This document shows positions 28,615-40,328 of a DNA stretch of 64,000 nucleotides, piece after piece. The stretch's first letter is position 1. Each line of letters starts with the position of its first letter. The notes under the pieces were generated by a model. That model was not told where the DNA came from and did no database searches. It worked only from the letters and a program-made list of their open reading frames with translations. This DNA comes from Bacillus glycinifermentans (lineage in GTDB: Bacteria; Bacillota; Bacilli; Bacillales; Bacillaceae), in assembly GCF_001042475.2 (NCBI RefSeq), contig NZ_LECW02000022.1, positions 124,001-188,000 on the forward strand. The letters run 5' to 3'. Both the position numbers and the translations under genes were made by a program.

Positions 28615-29553
28615 ATGAAAGCTGGAATTATTGGAATTGGCCGGTATATCCCTGAAAAGGTGCTGACGAATTCCGACTTGGAAAAAATGGTTGAAACATC
28701 TGACGAGTGGATTCGTACAAGAACTGGAATAGAAGAAAGAAGAATCGCAGCCGAAGACGAGATGTCGTCCGACATGGCTGTCGCCGCCGCAGAGAAAGCG
28801 ATGGAGGATGCAAATATAAAGGCGGAAGACCTTGATATGATTCTCGTCGCCACCGTTACTCCTGATCAGGCATTTCCGACGGTGTCCTGCATGATTCAAG
28901 AAAAGCTCGGCGCTTTCAACGCGTGTGCGATGGATATCAGCGCAGCATGCTCCGGATTCATGTACGGTCTTGTCACAGCCAAACAGTTTATCGAATCGGA
29001 AACGTATAAACACGTTCTGGTCATCGGCGTCGAAAAACTTTCCGGCATCACCGACTGGGATGACCGCAACACATGCGTTTTATTCGGAGACGGAGCGGGG
29101 GCTGCAGTCGTCGGACCTGTCAGCGATGACAGAGGCATTCTGTCGTTTGAGCTCGGCGCTGACGGAAGAGGCGGGAAGCACTTGTACTTGGACGAAAAAG
29201 ATCATACAATCATGAATGGCAGAGAAGTGTTCAAATTCGCCGTCCGCCAAATGGGAGAATCGAGCGTAAACGTCATTGAAAAAGCCGGATTAACAAAAGA
29301 GGATGTCGACTTTCTTGTCCCGCATCAGGCGAACATCAGGATTATGGAAGCCGCTCGGGAACGCCTGGAGCTTCCGGTTGAAAAAATGTCCAAAACGGTT
29401 CATAAATACGGAAACACATCAGCTGCCTCGATTCCGATTTCTCTTGTGGAAGAACTTGAAGCTGGTAAAATAAAAGACGGTGACGTCATTGTAATGGTCG
29501 GTTTTGGCGGAGGGTTAACATGGGGAGCCATCGCCATGCGCTGGGGCCGTTAG
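28615..29553 (+). CDS. fabHA: 3-oxoacyl-ACP synthase III
   Basis: 312 aa from the ATG at 28615, which follows AAAGGAG; an upstream in-frame ATG has no ribosome-binding site. Condenses branched or straight acyl-CoA primers with malonyl-ACP to start fatty-acid synthesis. Catalytic Cys112 in [11 protein letters not shown], then VPHQANIR (His) and KYGNTSAAS (Asn) complete the triad. Named FabHA by position beside fabF; the second isoenzyme FabHB lies elsewhere in B. subtilis. Confidence 0.95.
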   Translation: MKAGIIGIGRYIPEKVLTNSDLEKMVETSDEWIRTRTGIEERRIAAEDEMSSDMAVAAAEKAMEDANIKAEDLDMILVATVTPDQAFPTVSCMIQEKLGAFNACAMDISAACSGFMYGLVTAKQFIESETYKHVLVIGVEKLSGITDWDDRNTCVLFGDGAGAAVVGPVSDDRGILSFELGADGRGGKHLYLDEKDHTIMNGREVFKFAVRQMGESSVNVIEKAGLTKEDVDFLVPHQANIRIMEAARERLELPVEKMSKTVHKYGNTSAASIPISLVEELEAGKIKDGDVIVMVGFGGGLTWGAIAMRWGR

Positions 29554-29574
29554 AAGAAAGGTGAGGTGCAACTT

Positions 29575-30813
29575 ATGAATAGGAAAAGAGTAGTCATTAC
29601 CGGATTAGGAGCTTTATCACCTCTTGGTAATGACGTCAAAACGAGCTGGAACAACGCGGTTAACGGGGTTTCCGGAGTTGGCCCGATCACTAGGGTTGAC
29701 GCAAATGAGTACCCTGCAAAAGTAGCCGCAGAGCTGAAAGATTTTAATATAGAAGATTATATGGATAAAAAAGAAGCAAGAAAAATGGACCGGTTCACGC
29801 AATATGCCGTTGTTGCTTCAAAAATGGCGGTCGAAGACGCCAAGCTTGACATTAATGACAAAAATGCTGCCAGAATCGGCGTCTGGATCGGTTCCGGCAT
29901 CGGCGGACTTGAAACGCTTGAACAGCAGTTTGAAACGTTTTTGACAAAAGGGCCGAGACGGGTCAGTCCGTTTTTCGTACCGATGATGATCCCGGATATG
30001 GCCACGGGCCAGGTTTCCATCGCGCTCGGCGCAAAAGGTGTCAATTCGTGTACGGTTACGGCGTGCGCGACAGGGACGAACTCGATCGGTGATGCGTTTA
30101 AAGTCATCCAGCGCGGTGACGCGGATGTCATGATCACCGGGGGAACGGAAGCGCCGCTTACAAGGATGTCCTTTGCGGGCTTTTCCGCAAACAAAGCGCT
30201 TTCCACGAATCCGGATCCGAAAACGGCAAGCCGTCCGTTTGACAAAAACAGAGACGGTTTCGTCATGGGAGAAGGAGCGGGAATCGTCGTCCTCGAAGAG
30301 CTTGAGCATGCATTAAGCAGGGGAGCGGACATTTACGCCGAAGTCGTCGGCTACGGTTCAACAGGAGACGCGTACCACATCACGGCTCCTGCGCCAAACG
30401 GAGAAGGCGGCGTCAGAGCGATGAATGAAGCGATCAAAGACGCCGGCATGTCGCCTGAACAGATTGACTACATCAATGCGCACGGAACAAGTACGCCGTA
30501 CAACGACAAGTTTGAAACGATCGCGATCAAAGAAGTTTTCGGAGAGCACGCGTACAAGCTTGCCGTCAGCTCAACGAAATCGATGACAGGGCACCTGCTC
30601 GGTGCTGCCGGAGGAATCGAAGCGATTTTCTCGGTGCTTGCGATTAAAGACGGAATCATCCCTCCGACAATCAATATCGAAACGCCTGACGAAGATTGCG
30701 ATCTGGACTATGTACCGGACAAAGCGCGCCGCCAGAACGTTGATGTCGTGCTCAGCAATTCGCTCGGCTTCGGCGGACATAACGCGACGCTTATCTTTAA
30801 AAAATATGAATAA
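29575..30813 (+). CDS. fabF: 3-oxoacyl-ACP synthase II
   Basis: 412 aa. The ATG at 29575 follows AAGGTGAGG. Elongating condensing enzyme of type-II fatty-acid synthesis: Cys164 in [10 protein letters not shown], His in [11 protein letters not shown] and His in [12 protein letters not shown], plus the C-terminal [13 protein letters not shown]. It is 21 bases behind fabHA and shares the FapR-controlled transcript. It is the target of cerulenin and platensimycin in this family. Confidence 0.96.
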   Translation: MNRKRVVITGLGALSPLGNDVKTSWNNAVNGVSGVGPITRVDANEYPAKVAAELKDFNIEDYMDKKEARKMDRFTQYAVVASKMAVEDAKLDINDKNAARIGVWIGSGIGGLETLEQQFETFLTKGPRRVSPFFVPMMIPDMATGQVSIALGAKGVNSCTVTACATGTNSIGDAFKVIQRGDADVMITGGTEAPLTRMSFAGFSANKALSTNPDPKTASRPFDKNRDGFVMGEGAGIVVLEELEHALSRGADIYAEVVGYGSTGDAYHITAPAPNGEGGVRAMNEAIKDAGMSPEQIDYINAHGTSTPYNDKFETIAIKEVFGEHAYKLAVSSTKSMTGHLLGAAGGIEAIFSVLAIKDGIIPPTINIETPDEDCDLDYVPDKARRQNVDVVLSNSLGFGGHNATLIFKKYE

Positions 30814-30824
30814 CAACCGTATCC

Positions 30825-30861
30825 AAAACGGCTGCCATGTCAAATGGTAGCCGTTTTTTTT
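30825..30861 (+). terminator. fabHA-fabF terminator
   Basis: AAAACGGCT-CCA pairs with TGG-AGCCGTTTT with an internal mismatch, followed by T8. Confidence 0.9.
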
Positions 30862-30897
30862 CGCCTGCATATCATACAGGTGAAAGGAGTGATCCGG

Positions 30898-31686
30898 ATG
30901 AGTGTCGAACAAACATATAAATGGTATGAAAAAGCTTCATCCATGCGGGAGCTGTCTCTCTGTCTTCTTCCGTATTTTAAAGGGGCGAAAGCGAACCAAA
31001 GCATGTCATTGATCAGCCACCTCCAATCCCATGGCATGCTCCGCTATTGGTCAGACGGGCAGAAGACGATGAAGGGGCTCAGGGAAAAAGGCGTATTCCA
31101 GCATGTGAATAAGGAGGAGCGGCTGCTGAAGAAACGCTGGAACGGCCCGGACGTTCCGATCATCATCCTCCCTGTCGACGAAAGAAACCGGAAAATCCGG
31201 GCCGAATTCGGCTCTAAATCCGGGCTTGCTTTTCGCGATAAATTATTTTTGTTTCTTTCGACGCATATTTCTTCTTCCTCCATATCAGCGATCATAACTC
31301 ACGAATACAATCACGTTTGCAGGTTAGAAAATATGCCGAAAGAGGAAAAAGATGTGACGCTTCTTGATACAATCGTTCTTGAAGGATTGGCGGAAAACGC
31401 TGTTTATGAAAGATTTGGAGAGTCAGAGATAGCCGGCTGGACGTCGTTTTATTCGGAAAAACAGCTCGAACATTTCCAAAATCGCCTGATTCGCCCTTAT
31501 TTCGAGCTGCGCCGGCAAGATGGGCGGTTATTCTCCAATATTTTATTTGGAAAAGGTTATTATCCTGATATGCTCGGATATGCCGTCGGCTACAATATCG
31601 TAAAAAAATATTTATCCAGCAAAAAATTAAAGGTTGCCGATGTGCTATCCCTGCCGGCCGAAGACTTTATAGTTCCAATGCTTTAA
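30898..31686 (+). CDS. yjaZ: YjaZ, DUF2268 putative zinc protease
   Basis: 262 aa from the ATG at 30898 after GAAAGGAGTGAT. A gluzincin-like motif THEYNHVCR (HExxH-type, near residue 135) and a downstream LLDTIVLEGLAENAVYE supply zinc ligands and a third acidic ligand. No signal peptide, so intracellular. It matches the DUF2268 domain found in YjaZ and the E. coli HopJ/YjaZ-type heat-shock-related proteins. Substrate unknown. Confidence 0.82.
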   Translation: MSVEQTYKWYEKASSMRELSLCLLPYFKGAKANQSMSLISHLQSHGMLRYWSDGQKTMKGLREKGVFQHVNKEERLLKKRWNGPDVPIIILPVDERNRKIRAEFGSKSGLAFRDKLFLFLSTHISSSSISAIITHEYNHVCRLENMPKEEKDVTLLDTIVLEGLAENAVYERFGESEIAGWTSFYSEKQLEHFQNRLIRPYFELRRQDGRLFSNILFGKGYYPDMLGYAVGYNIVKKYLSSKKLKVADVLSLPAEDFIVPML

Positions 31687-31711
31687 TACATTAAAAAATT
31701 GACAATAAATT

Positions 31712-31770
31712 AATATTATTACAAAACATCCAAAAATTCCTTGCTTTTGTAATGATTATGTAATAATATA
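31712..31770 (+). promoter_or_regulatory. Upstream region of app operon with ScoC-like sites
   Basis: AATATTATT (31712-31720) fits the ScoC/Hpr consensus RATANTATY completely; the reverse strand at 31762-31770 fits 8 of 9. TTGCTT (31741-31746), 17 bases, TAATAT (31764-31769) is a possible promoter between and over them. ScoC represses app and opp in B. subtilis; the region is AT-rich, so chance matches are possible. Confidence 0.5.
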
Positions 31771-31867
31771 CAACTATAAAATTTTAAGATAATTCAGTCT
31801 TATCAAGAGAAATTTATATTAGTTTTCAATCATATTTAACTTCTGGTCTATGGAAGGGGGAATCCGG

Positions 31868-32842
31868 ATGAGCGCATTGCTGGAAGTCAGTGACTTAAAA
31901 ACTTACTTTTTCAGAAAAAAACAGCCCATACCTGCAGTTGACGGAGTTGATTTTTCGATCGAAAAAGGGGAGACCGTTGCACTGGTCGGAGAATCTGGAT
32001 CAGGAAAAAGCATCACTTCTTTATCGATCATGGGACTTGTCGGGAGCTCCGGCGGAAAGATCATGAACGGTTCGATCAAGCTGGAAGGCCGGGATCTCGT
32101 TACATACAAAGAACATGAGTTATGCAAGATTCGCGGAAACGATATCTCCATGATTTTTCAGGAGCCGATGACATCCCTGAATCCCGTGCTGACGATCGGC
32201 GAGCAGATTACGGAGGTCCTCATCTATCATAAAAAACTATCAAAAAAGGAAGCTGATAAAAAGGCGGTGGAACTGCTGAAGCTGGTCGGATTTTCGAGAG
32301 CTGAACAGCTGATGAAGGACTATCCGCACCGTTTGTCAGGAGGGATGCGGCAGCGGGTGATGATCGCGATCGCTCTCAGCTGCAATCCGAAGCTGCTCAT
32401 CGCCGATGAACCGACGACAGCGCTCGATGTTACGATCCAGGCCCAGGTGCTGGAGCTGATGAAAGATTTGTGCGACAAATTCGGCACTTCGATTCTGCTC
32501 ATCACCCATGATCTCGGCGTCGTCTCTGAAATCGCCGACCGCGTGATCGTCATGTATTGCGGACAAGTCGTCGAAAACGCCACGGTTGACGAACTTTTTG
32601 ACAACCCTCTCCATCCGTATACACAGGGGCTCCTGCATTCGATCCCGGTCATTGACGGCTCCATCGAAAAGCTGACGGCCATCAAGGGAAATGTGCCGAC
32701 GCCTGACAACCTCCCGGCAGGCTGCCGCTTTGCTCCGAGGTGTCCAAACGCAATGGATAAATGCTGGGGCTTGCAGCCGGATCTGAAAACCCGGCCCGAC
32801 GGACGGGCCGTCAGATGTTTCTTATACGAGGAGGAGGAATAA
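31868..32842 (+). CDS. appD: Oligopeptide ABC transporter ATP-binding protein AppD
   Basis: 324 aa from the ATG at 31868 after GAAGGGGGAA. ABC ATPase: Walker A GESGSGKS near residue 41, signature [12 protein letters not shown] near 155, Walker [13 protein letters not shown] near 177, and H-loop ITHDLG. The C-terminal oligopeptide/dipeptide extension ([14 protein letters not shown]) is typical of OppD/OppF pairs and holds cysteines used for an Fe-S site in some members. First gene of appDFABC. Confidence 0.93.
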   Translation: MSALLEVSDLKTYFFRKKQPIPAVDGVDFSIEKGETVALVGESGSGKSITSLSIMGLVGSSGGKIMNGSIKLEGRDLVTYKEHELCKIRGNDISMIFQEPMTSLNPVLTIGEQITEVLIYHKKLSKKEADKKAVELLKLVGFSRAEQLMKDYPHRLSGGMRQRVMIAIALSCNPKLLIADEPTTALDVTIQAQVLELMKDLCDKFGTSILLITHDLGVVSEIADRVIVMYCGQVVENATVDELFDNPLHPYTQGLLHSIPVIDGSIEKLTAIKGNVPTPDNLPAGCRFAPRCPNAMDKCWGLQPDLKTRPDGRAVRCFLYEEEE

Positions 32843-32846
32843 GGGG

Positions 32847-33869
32847 ATGACTGCATCAGCGGAACAAGTACAGCAGGCACAGACGATAAAACATGATGAA
32901 ACCCTTTTAGAGCTGAAAGACGTCAAAAAATACTTTCCGATCCGCTCGGGGATATTCCAGAAAAAGATCGGCGATGTCAAAGCGGTTGACGGGCTCAGCT
33001 TTTCGCTGAAGCGCGGCGAAACGCTCGGGATCGTCGGAGAATCGGGATGCGGGAAATCGACAGCCGGCCGGACGATGATCCGCCTCTATAAACCGACAGC
33101 AGGACAAATCCTTTACAAAGGCCGGGATATTTCAAATTTGTCAGAAGAAAGTTTAAGAAAAACCGTACGCAAAAATATTCAAATGGTGTTTCAGGATCCG
33201 TTTGCCTCACTAAATCCGAGAAAGACATTGCGATCCATCATCAAAGAGCCTTTTAACACCCATCATATGTACAACTTCAAAGAGCGCAACGAAAGAGTGG
33301 AAGAACTTTTGGAAAAAGTCGGGCTGCACCCGTCTTTTGCAAACCGCTACCCGCACGAGTTTTCCGGCGGGCAGCGCCAGAGAATCGGCATCGCGCGGGC
33401 CCTTGCGCTCAATCCGGAGCTCATCATCGCCGATGAACCGGTTTCGGCTTTGGACGTGTCGATTCAGGCCCAGGTCATTAACCTGATGGAAGAGCTTCAG
33501 GAAGAATTTAACCTGACCTATCTGTTCATCTCCCACGATTTGAGCGTCGTCCGCCACATCAGCGACAGAGTCGGCGTGATGTACCTCGGCAAAATGATGG
33601 AGCTGGCAGATAAGCATGAGCTGTACGACAACCCGCTTCATCCATACACGCAGGCGCTGCTCTCCGCCGTTCCGGTCACGCGGAAGAAAGGGCGCGCAAA
33701 GCGGGAGCGGATCGTTCTGAAAGGGGAGCTGCCGAACCCGGCCAATCCGCCGCGCGGCTGCGTCTTCCATACGAGATGCCCGGCTGCAAAACCGGAGTGC
33801 GCGGAAAAGGTGCCCGCTTTCAAGGAAGTCAAAACAAACCACTTCGTGGCATGCCACCTTTACGAATAA
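32847..33869 (+). CDS. appF: Oligopeptide ABC transporter ATP-binding protein AppF
   Basis: 340 aa. Second ATPase of the App importer: Walker [10 protein letters not shown] (about residue 66), signature [15 protein letters not shown], Walker [16 protein letters not shown]-loop ISHDLS. The C-terminal [14 protein letters not shown] mirrors AppD. It lies 4 bases after appD. Compared with OppF of the second operon the N-terminus is about 20 residues longer. Confidence 0.93.
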   Translation: MTASAEQVQQAQTIKHDETLLELKDVKKYFPIRSGIFQKKIGDVKAVDGLSFSLKRGETLGIVGESGCGKSTAGRTMIRLYKPTAGQILYKGRDISNLSEESLRKTVRKNIQMVFQDPFASLNPRKTLRSIIKEPFNTHHMYNFKERNERVEELLEKVGLHPSFANRYPHEFSGGQRQRIGIARALALNPELIIADEPVSALDVSIQAQVINLMEELQEEFNLTYLFISHDLSVVRHISDRVGVMYLGKMMELADKHELYDNPLHPYTQALLSAVPVTRKKGRAKRERIVLKGELPNPANPPRGCVFHTRCPAAKPECAEKVPAFKEVKTNHFVACHLYE

Positions 33870-33978
33870 AGGGGACGGCCGCTACATATTTAATCCTTGA
33901 GAGGGGGAATGCCTTCTTCAAAAACGGGGGCTTTTTCGGCCCGGCAAAACAACAGTTTAAAAAGGGGGAATTCGTAAA

Positions 33979-35625
33979 ATGAAGATACGCAAAAAAACCG
34001 GATTTTCGATTTTAAGCCTGCTGCTGATCTTGTCGGTCTTTCTTTCGGCCTGCAACAGCGGCGAAGTCGGAGGGGAGCAGAAGGAAGGCAAATCTGACGG
34101 CAAACCGCAGCAGGGCGGAGACCTGATCGCCGGATCAACGGGGGAGCCGACGCTGTTTAACTCGCTGTATTCAACAGATGTGTCCAGCTCTGATATTGAA
34201 AGGCTCCTCTATAATACCCTTTTGGATACCAATGAAAAGCTGGAGGTCGAGAATCAGCTTGCCGAGGATGTAAAGGAGTCGGAGGACGGCCTGACGTTTG
34301 ACGTCAAACTTAAAAAAGGCGTCAAGTTCCACGACGGCAAGGAAATGACCGCCGATGACGTCGTATTTACGTACAGCATTCCGATGAGCAAAGACTATGT
34401 CGGGGAGCGCGGCTCAAACTTTGAAGTGCTCAAATCCGTCACGAAAAAAGGAAAATATGAAGTCGAGTTTAAACTGAAACACCCTGACCCTTATTTTTAC
34501 AATGTAACGATGACAAGCTACGGCATCCTGCCGAAGCACATCTTGAAGGACGTTCCGATCGGCGAACTCGGCGAGCATGAGTTCAACCGGAAAAAGCCGA
34601 TCGGAACCGGACCGTTTAAATTCAAAGAATGGAAACAGGGGCAATACGTCAAAGTTGAAGCGTTTGACGATTATTTCGCGGGACGTGCGCATTTAGACTC
34701 GATCACGTATAAAATCATCCCGGATTCCAATGCAGCGCTGACACAGCTTCAAGCCGGAGATATCGATTATTTAGTCATTACGCCGGGATCTGACTATAAA
34801 ACCGCGGAAAAATTTAATAATGTAAAAATCGAAACAGATTTAGGGTTGAATTACAGTTACATCGGCTGGAATGAAAAGAACGAGCTCTTTAAAGACAAGA
34901 AGGTCCGCCAGGCGCTGACGTATGCGCTCGACCGCCAGGCGATGGTCGACCAGGTTCTTGACGGAGACGGAAAAATCGCCAACATTCCTGAAAGCCCGCT
35001 GTCATGGAATTATCCGGACAGCGAATCCAAATTTAAAACGTTTAACCACGACCCTGAAAAAGCGAAGAAAATGCTGAAAGAAGCCGGCTGGTCTGATACG
35101 GACGGCGACGGCATTTTAGACAAGGACGGCAAAAAATTCTCCTTCGTCATCAAAACTAACCAGGGCAATAAGACGAGGGAAGACCTCGCAGTTGTCGTTC
35201 AGCAGCAATTGAAGGAAATCGGCATCGAGGCGAAGCCGCAAATCGTCGAGTGGAGCGCATTGATCGAACAGATGAATCCGCCGAATTGGGATTTTGACGC
35301 GATGATCATGGGCTGGAGCCTTGCCACATTCCCTGATCAAAGCAACATTTTCCACTCCAAAGAAGCGGAAAAAGGGCTGAACTATGTGTGGTATCAAAAT
35401 AAAGAGCTTGATAAGCTGCTCGACGAAGCCAAAACGCTGAAAGACCGTGAAGATTATAAAAAGGCGTATGAAGAAATCTATAAAATATTGGCGGAAGATC
35501 AGCCGTACACGTTCCTGTACTACACGAATTACCACAGAGCGATGCCGGCCAACATGAAAGGCTTTGTCTTCCATCCGAAGGAAGATTTCTATAAAGCCGA
35601 AAACTGGTGGCTGGATCAAAAATAA
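33979..35625 (+). CDS. appA: Oligopeptide-binding lipoprotein AppA
   Basis: 548 aa. Signal peptide with lipobox LSAC around residue 24, then an SBP type-5 (OppA) fold: GEPTLFNSLYSTD, LKKGVKFHDGKEMTADDVVFTY, RQALTYALDRQAMVDQVL, a glycine-aspartate-rich loop DTDGDGILDKDGKKF. It captures peptides outside the membrane and delivers them to AppBC. The gene is intact; the B. subtilis 168 copy is known for a frameshift, so the App system here is probably functional. RBS AAAAAGGGGG. Confidence 0.93.
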   Translation: MKIRKKTGFSILSLLLILSVFLSACNSGEVGGEQKEGKSDGKPQQGGDLIAGSTGEPTLFNSLYSTDVSSSDIERLLYNTLLDTNEKLEVENQLAEDVKESEDGLTFDVKLKKGVKFHDGKEMTADDVVFTYSIPMSKDYVGERGSNFEVLKSVTKKGKYEVEFKLKHPDPYFYNVTMTSYGILPKHILKDVPIGELGEHEFNRKKPIGTGPFKFKEWKQGQYVKVEAFDDYFAGRAHLDSITYKIIPDSNAALTQLQAGDIDYLVITPGSDYKTAEKFNNVKIETDLGLNYSYIGWNEKNELFKDKKVRQALTYALDRQAMVDQVLDGDGKIANIPESPLSWNYPDSESKFKTFNHDPEKAKKMLKEAGWSDTDGDGILDKDGKKFSFVIKTNQGNKTREDLAVVVQQQLKEIGIEAKPQIVEWSALIEQMNPPNWDFDAMIMGWSLATFPDQSNIFHSKEAEKGLNYVWYQNKELDKLLDEAKTLKDREDYKKAYEEIYKILAEDQPYTFLYYTNYHRAMPANMKGFVFHPKEDFYKAENWWLDQK

Positions 35626-35640
35626 AGGAAATTCCCTTAA

Positions 35641-35680
35641 GGGGAGGGAGGTTGTCAAGATGCTTCCTTCCCCTTCATTT
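35641..35680 (+). terminator. Hairpin between appA and appB
   Basis: An 11-bp stem GGGGAGGGAGG/CTTCCTTCCCC with two G-U pairs, followed by TTCATTTT. It may trim or attenuate the transcript after the binding-protein gene. Confidence 0.6.
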
Positions 35681-35709
35681 TAAGAAATTAATCAAAAAGG
35701 GGATCAAAA

Positions 35710-36660
35710 ATGGTTACATATATCATTCGCAGGACGCTCATGTCGATTCCGATCTTGCTTGGGATTACCATTTTGTCATTCGCGATTATGAAAGCCGCCC
35801 CGGGGGATCCGATGGCATTAATGATGGACCCGACGATCAGTGCGGCAGACCGGGAAAAATTCATCGAGAAATACGGCTTGAACGAGCCTGAGCACATTCA
35901 ATATTTGAAGTGGCTCGGAAACATGGTTCAGGGAGATTTCGGCACCTCTATCGTCAGAAAAGGGATGCCTGTTACCGAACTGATATTTGCAAGGCTTCCG
36001 AACACGCTTTTATTGATGCTTGTTTCGACCATTCTCGCGCTTCTCATCTCGATTCCGTTCGGGGTGCTTTCAGCGAGGCGGCCATACTCAAAGCTTGATT
36101 ACGGGATTACGTTTACATCGTTTATCGGACTTGCCGTCCCGAATTTTTGGCTTGGATTAATCCTGATTATGTTTCTTGCTGTTAATTTAGGCTGGTTTCC
36201 GACAGGCGGCGTCATGACGATCAATGCCGATTTCAGCTTGTGGGATCGCATCCATCACTTGATTCTGCCCGCTTTTGTACTCGCAACCGCTGATATGGCG
36301 GGACTCACGCGCTATACGAGGTCAAGCATGCTCGATGTGCTAAGGCAAGACTACATGCGGACGGCCAGAGCGAAAGGGTTTAAAGAAAACCGGGTCGTGT
36401 ACAAGCACGGACTCCGAAACGGACTGCTGCCGGTGATCACGATTTTTGGACTGATGATTCCTTCCTTTATCGGCGGAGCCGTCGTAACCGAACAGATTTT
36501 CAGCTGGCCAGGCCTCGGAAAGCTGTTTGTCGATTCCGCTTTCCAAAGAGATTATCCGGTCATCATGGCCATGACCGTCATATCTGCCGTGCTGGTCGTC
36601 GTCGGAAATTTAATTGCCGATATTTTGTACGCAATCGTCGATCCGCGAATTGAGTATTAA
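35710..36660 (+). CDS. appB: Oligopeptide ABC transporter permease AppB
   Basis: 316 aa, DppB/OppB type permease. Six predicted membrane segments: [20 protein letters not shown] at 4-23, four in the central BPD_transp_1 domain and the last near 285-308 ([20 protein letters not shown]). The EAA-like coupling motif is the [20 protein letters not shown] region (about 217-236), which contacts the ATPases. RBS AAAAAGGGGATC. Confidence 0.93.
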   Translation: MVTYIIRRTLMSIPILLGITILSFAIMKAAPGDPMALMMDPTISAADREKFIEKYGLNEPEHIQYLKWLGNMVQGDFGTSIVRKGMPVTELIFARLPNTLLLMLVSTILALLISIPFGVLSARRPYSKLDYGITFTSFIGLAVPNFWLGLILIMFLAVNLGWFPTGGVMTINADFSLWDRIHHLILPAFVLATADMAGLTRYTRSSMLDVLRQDYMRTARAKGFKENRVVYKHGLRNGLLPVITIFGLMIPSFIGGAVVTEQIFSWPGLGKLFVDSAFQRDYPVIMAMTVISAVLVVVGNLIADILYAIVDPRIEY

Positions 36661-36677
36661 AGGAGGGGACTAAGGTC

Positions 36678-37592
36678 ATGACACAGCCAAACCCATCGGC
36701 GCCTTCACCGGAGATCAGGCTTCAGGAAAACGTCGCGCCGAAGCCGGAAACGATGACAAAAATCTTCTTTGAAAAGTTTTTCAAAAACAAGCTGGCGGTG
36801 GTCGGCGGAATTATTTTATCCATCATTATCTTGTCGGCTCTGTTTGCGCCGCTGATCGCTCCGTATCCGCCGGAGCAGCAGAATCTGCTGAACAAGCTGA
36901 AACCTCCGAGCGCCGAACATCTGATGGGAACGGACAAGTTCGGACGCGACATTTTCAGCCGTTTGCTGTATGGCGCCCAAGTATCGTTGCTGGTCGGCTT
37001 CGCTTCTGTGCTCGGTTCCATTACCATCGGCACCGTGGTCGGCGCCATAGCCGGCTATTTCGGCGGAATCGTTGATGCCATCATGATGCGGCTCGTCGAC
37101 ATCATATTGTCGATACCTGATATCTTCCTCTTGATTACGCTGGTGACGATTTTTCAGCCGGGCGTTGACAAGCTGATTTTAATCTTCGCCTTGACGAGGT
37201 GGACAACGACGGCGCGGCTCGTCCGCGGTGAGTTTTTATCCTTGCGGTCGAGGGAATTCGTTCTCGCTGCCAAAACGATCGGAACAAGGAGCCACAAGAT
37301 CATTTTCTCCCACATCTTGCCGAACGCGATGGGACCGATTATCGTTGCTGCCACATTATCCGTCGGGACCGTCATTCTTTCGGAGTCGGCGCTCAGCTAC
37401 CTCGGCTTCGGCGTTCAGCCGCCGATGGCGAGCTGGGGAAACATGCTACAGGATGCGCAAAACTTTACGATTATGATTCAGGCGTGGTGGTATCCGCTGT
37501 TCCCTGGACTCATGATTTTACTCACTGTATTATGCTTTAACTTTGTCGGGGACGGACTGCGCGATGCGCTTGATCCGAAGAATATTAAATGA
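36678..37592 (+). CDS. appC: Oligopeptide ABC transporter permease AppC
   Basis: 304 aa, DppC/OppC type permease with the extra N-terminal OppC_N helix (residues 33-58, [20 protein letters not shown]) and the periplasmic loop [16 protein letters not shown]. The coupling motif is [21 protein letters not shown]. The last membrane span ends [10 protein letters not shown], the family signature. ATG after AGGAGGGG. A strong terminator closes the app operon. Confidence 0.93.
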   Translation: MTQPNPSAPSPEIRLQENVAPKPETMTKIFFEKFFKNKLAVVGGIILSIIILSALFAPLIAPYPPEQQNLLNKLKPPSAEHLMGTDKFGRDIFSRLLYGAQVSLLVGFASVLGSITIGTVVGAIAGYFGGIVDAIMMRLVDIILSIPDIFLLITLVTIFQPGVDKLILIFALTRWTTTARLVRGEFLSLRSREFVLAAKTIGTRSHKIIFSHILPNAMGPIIVAATLSVGTVILSESALSYLGFGVQPPMASWGNMLQDAQNFTIMIQAWWYPLFPGLMILLTVLCFNFVGDGLRDALDPKNIK

Positions 37593-37598
37593 ACGAAG

Positions 37599-37624
37599 CC
37601 GGGGGATTTTACCCCCGGTTTTTT
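37599..37624 (+). terminator. app operon terminator
   Basis: CCGGGGG/CCCCCGG with a six-base loop and T6. Confidence 0.9.
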
Positions 37625-37722
37625 GCTGATTCGTTCTGCCATAATCTTTGCCTGATGGAATAAATTCTCTTCCCCTTGCCTATACTGTGGACAACAGTTT
37701 TTATAAAAGTGAGGGGTTAGAA

Positions 37723-38475
37723 ATGTTATTTCTTCATGATGTGTGGGTGAATTGGTTTGAGGGAGAAGAAAATGGCTATAATGTCTGCCACTTTCACGAA
37801 TGGCGGAAGGAAGACAGTGTTGAACTGCTTGACCAGGTGCCTTTATTAAGGGTTTCGCCCGTTTTGTTTCACTACATAGAAAATGACCTGTCAGAGCTTC
37901 CGGCGGAATTGTTAAACGATGTTCGTCAAAAAGCGTATATTCGCAAAAATCACGAACGGACACAGCTTGACCACTGTTTCGTTGTGACGGACGGCATCGG
38001 AATTCTCGCGGTTGATACGGCCGGCTATTCAATACCGGTCAGAAAAAGCCGACTCATTCCAAGGCAAGAGCAGCTTGTGTACGAAATGGTGAAGGACGTC
38101 GAGGCGCAGGAATACGAATTTTCGCAGGAAAAACTGAAATCTTCCAAAGAATACCACATTCTATCATTATCACCGGAGCATGTCAGAGGACTAACAAGAA
38201 AGGAACGCCAGCTCAAACAGCTTTTGTTCATGGCGCTTGATCAGCTGAAAGGTCTCAAAAACCGCGCTGAGATTGCCTACTGGTACACGGAATGGAATCC
38301 GTATATGTATGAGCAGATTAAACGGATGACATTTGAAGAAATCTGGGACATGCTTTTCAATGAAACGATCGACGGCTGGTCTGGTAAACACCGGGACTTT
38401 TGCGAGAATTTGATAAAAGGGCAGCCGTTTTTTGAAAAACTGTGGGAAATCGAAAATGAGTCTAAAGTCAACTAA
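37723..38475 (+). CDS. yjbA: YjbA, UPF0736 family protein
   Basis: 250 aa from the ATG at 37723 after GTGAGGGG; the frame extends 25 codons upstream into the app terminator region and that part is rejected. The sequence starts [21 protein letters not shown] and contains the conserved [12 protein letters not shown] and [13 protein letters not shown]. It is the UPF0736 family, cytosolic, of unknown function, in Bacilli. It stands alone between app and trpS. Confidence 0.85.
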   Translation: MLFLHDVWVNWFEGEENGYNVCHFHEWRKEDSVELLDQVPLLRVSPVLFHYIENDLSELPAELLNDVRQKAYIRKNHERTQLDHCFVVTDGIGILAVDTAGYSIPVRKSRLIPRQEQLVYEMVKDVEAQEYEFSQEKLKSSKEYHILSLSPEHVRGLTRKERQLKQLLFMALDQLKGLKNRAEIAYWYTEWNPYMYEQIKRMTFEEIWDMLFNETIDGWSGKHRDFCENLIKGQPFFEKLWEIENESKVN

Positions 38476-38488
38476 ATAAGAAGCAGAG

Positions 38489-38518
38489 AGGCTGTCGAGC
38501 ATGCCGATGGCCTTTTTC
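38489..38518 (+). terminator. yjbA terminator
   Basis: AGGCTGTCG pairs with CGATGGCCT through two G-U pairs, followed by TTTTTC. Confidence 0.6.
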
Positions 38519-38571
38519 GTTTGCTTCAGCGACATTTTATTAGAAAAGAAAAAGCTTTTGAATAAACGAGA

Positions 38572-38604
38572 AACCACTTTCCACGGCAAGGGAAAGCGGT
38601 TTTG
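38572..38604. terminator. Hairpin downstream of trpS
   Basis: AACCACTTTCC/GGAAAGCGGTT hairpin next to the trpS stop codon; T-runs on both strands are modest. Confidence 0.6.
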
Positions 38605-38607
38605 TTA

Positions 38608-39870
<1,263 letters not shown>

Positions 39871-39880
39871 TCATAATTTT

Positions 39881-39909
39881 ATTATATATAAAATTGAAAT
39901 AAAAGTCAC
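39881..39909 (-). promoter_or_regulatory. Promoter of the trpS T-box leader
   Basis: Minus strand: GTGACT (39904-39909), 17-base spacer, TATAAT (39881-39886). The transcript would start near 39874, just before stem I. Confidence 0.7.
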
Positions 39910-40137
39910 CAGTGTTAAATAAAGAATCTTGTGAAAGCGATGAAAAACGTTTGCTTAATGGCCGGACGTCTTTATTGCGTATGGAGATTGTTATATGTAA
40001 AAAACGATTTTGACAGGATTAAGGAGCTTTTGATTTTAACGATGTTACGCTTTAAAACAGAGAAGTATCTTAAGAACTTTGGCAGAAAAGCTGACAAAGT
40101 TGAATTGTTTGAATAAAAAAATAATTGAAAATTAATA

Positions 40138-40166
40138 TTGCAATAAATTATTCTATTAATTATAAT
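40138..40166 (+). promoter_or_regulatory. opp operon promoter
   Basis: TTGCAA (40138-40143), 17-base spacer and TATAAT (40161-40166), leaving a 155-base leader before oppA. The remainder of 39910-40328 is AT-rich; I see no other gene or structured RNA that I can support. Confidence 0.75.
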
Positions 40167-40328
40167 GAATTTGTTCACTTCGGTGTTACAGGTTCTTTAC
40201 ATAATAAATATTCAGAAAAGACGAAACAAAGGAAAAAGTATGGCAAGTGGGCCTATTACTTTTTTATGATAAATCTGAATGTTGAGGAGTAAGGAACTAA
40301 AAAAATATCATCATAGGGGGGTTTCTCT

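Noticed and set aside
39931-40116. 61-aa plus-strand ORF between trpS and oppA
   Set aside because: No ribosome-binding site, no family resemblance, and AT-rich intergenic DNA that holds the opp promoter just downstream.
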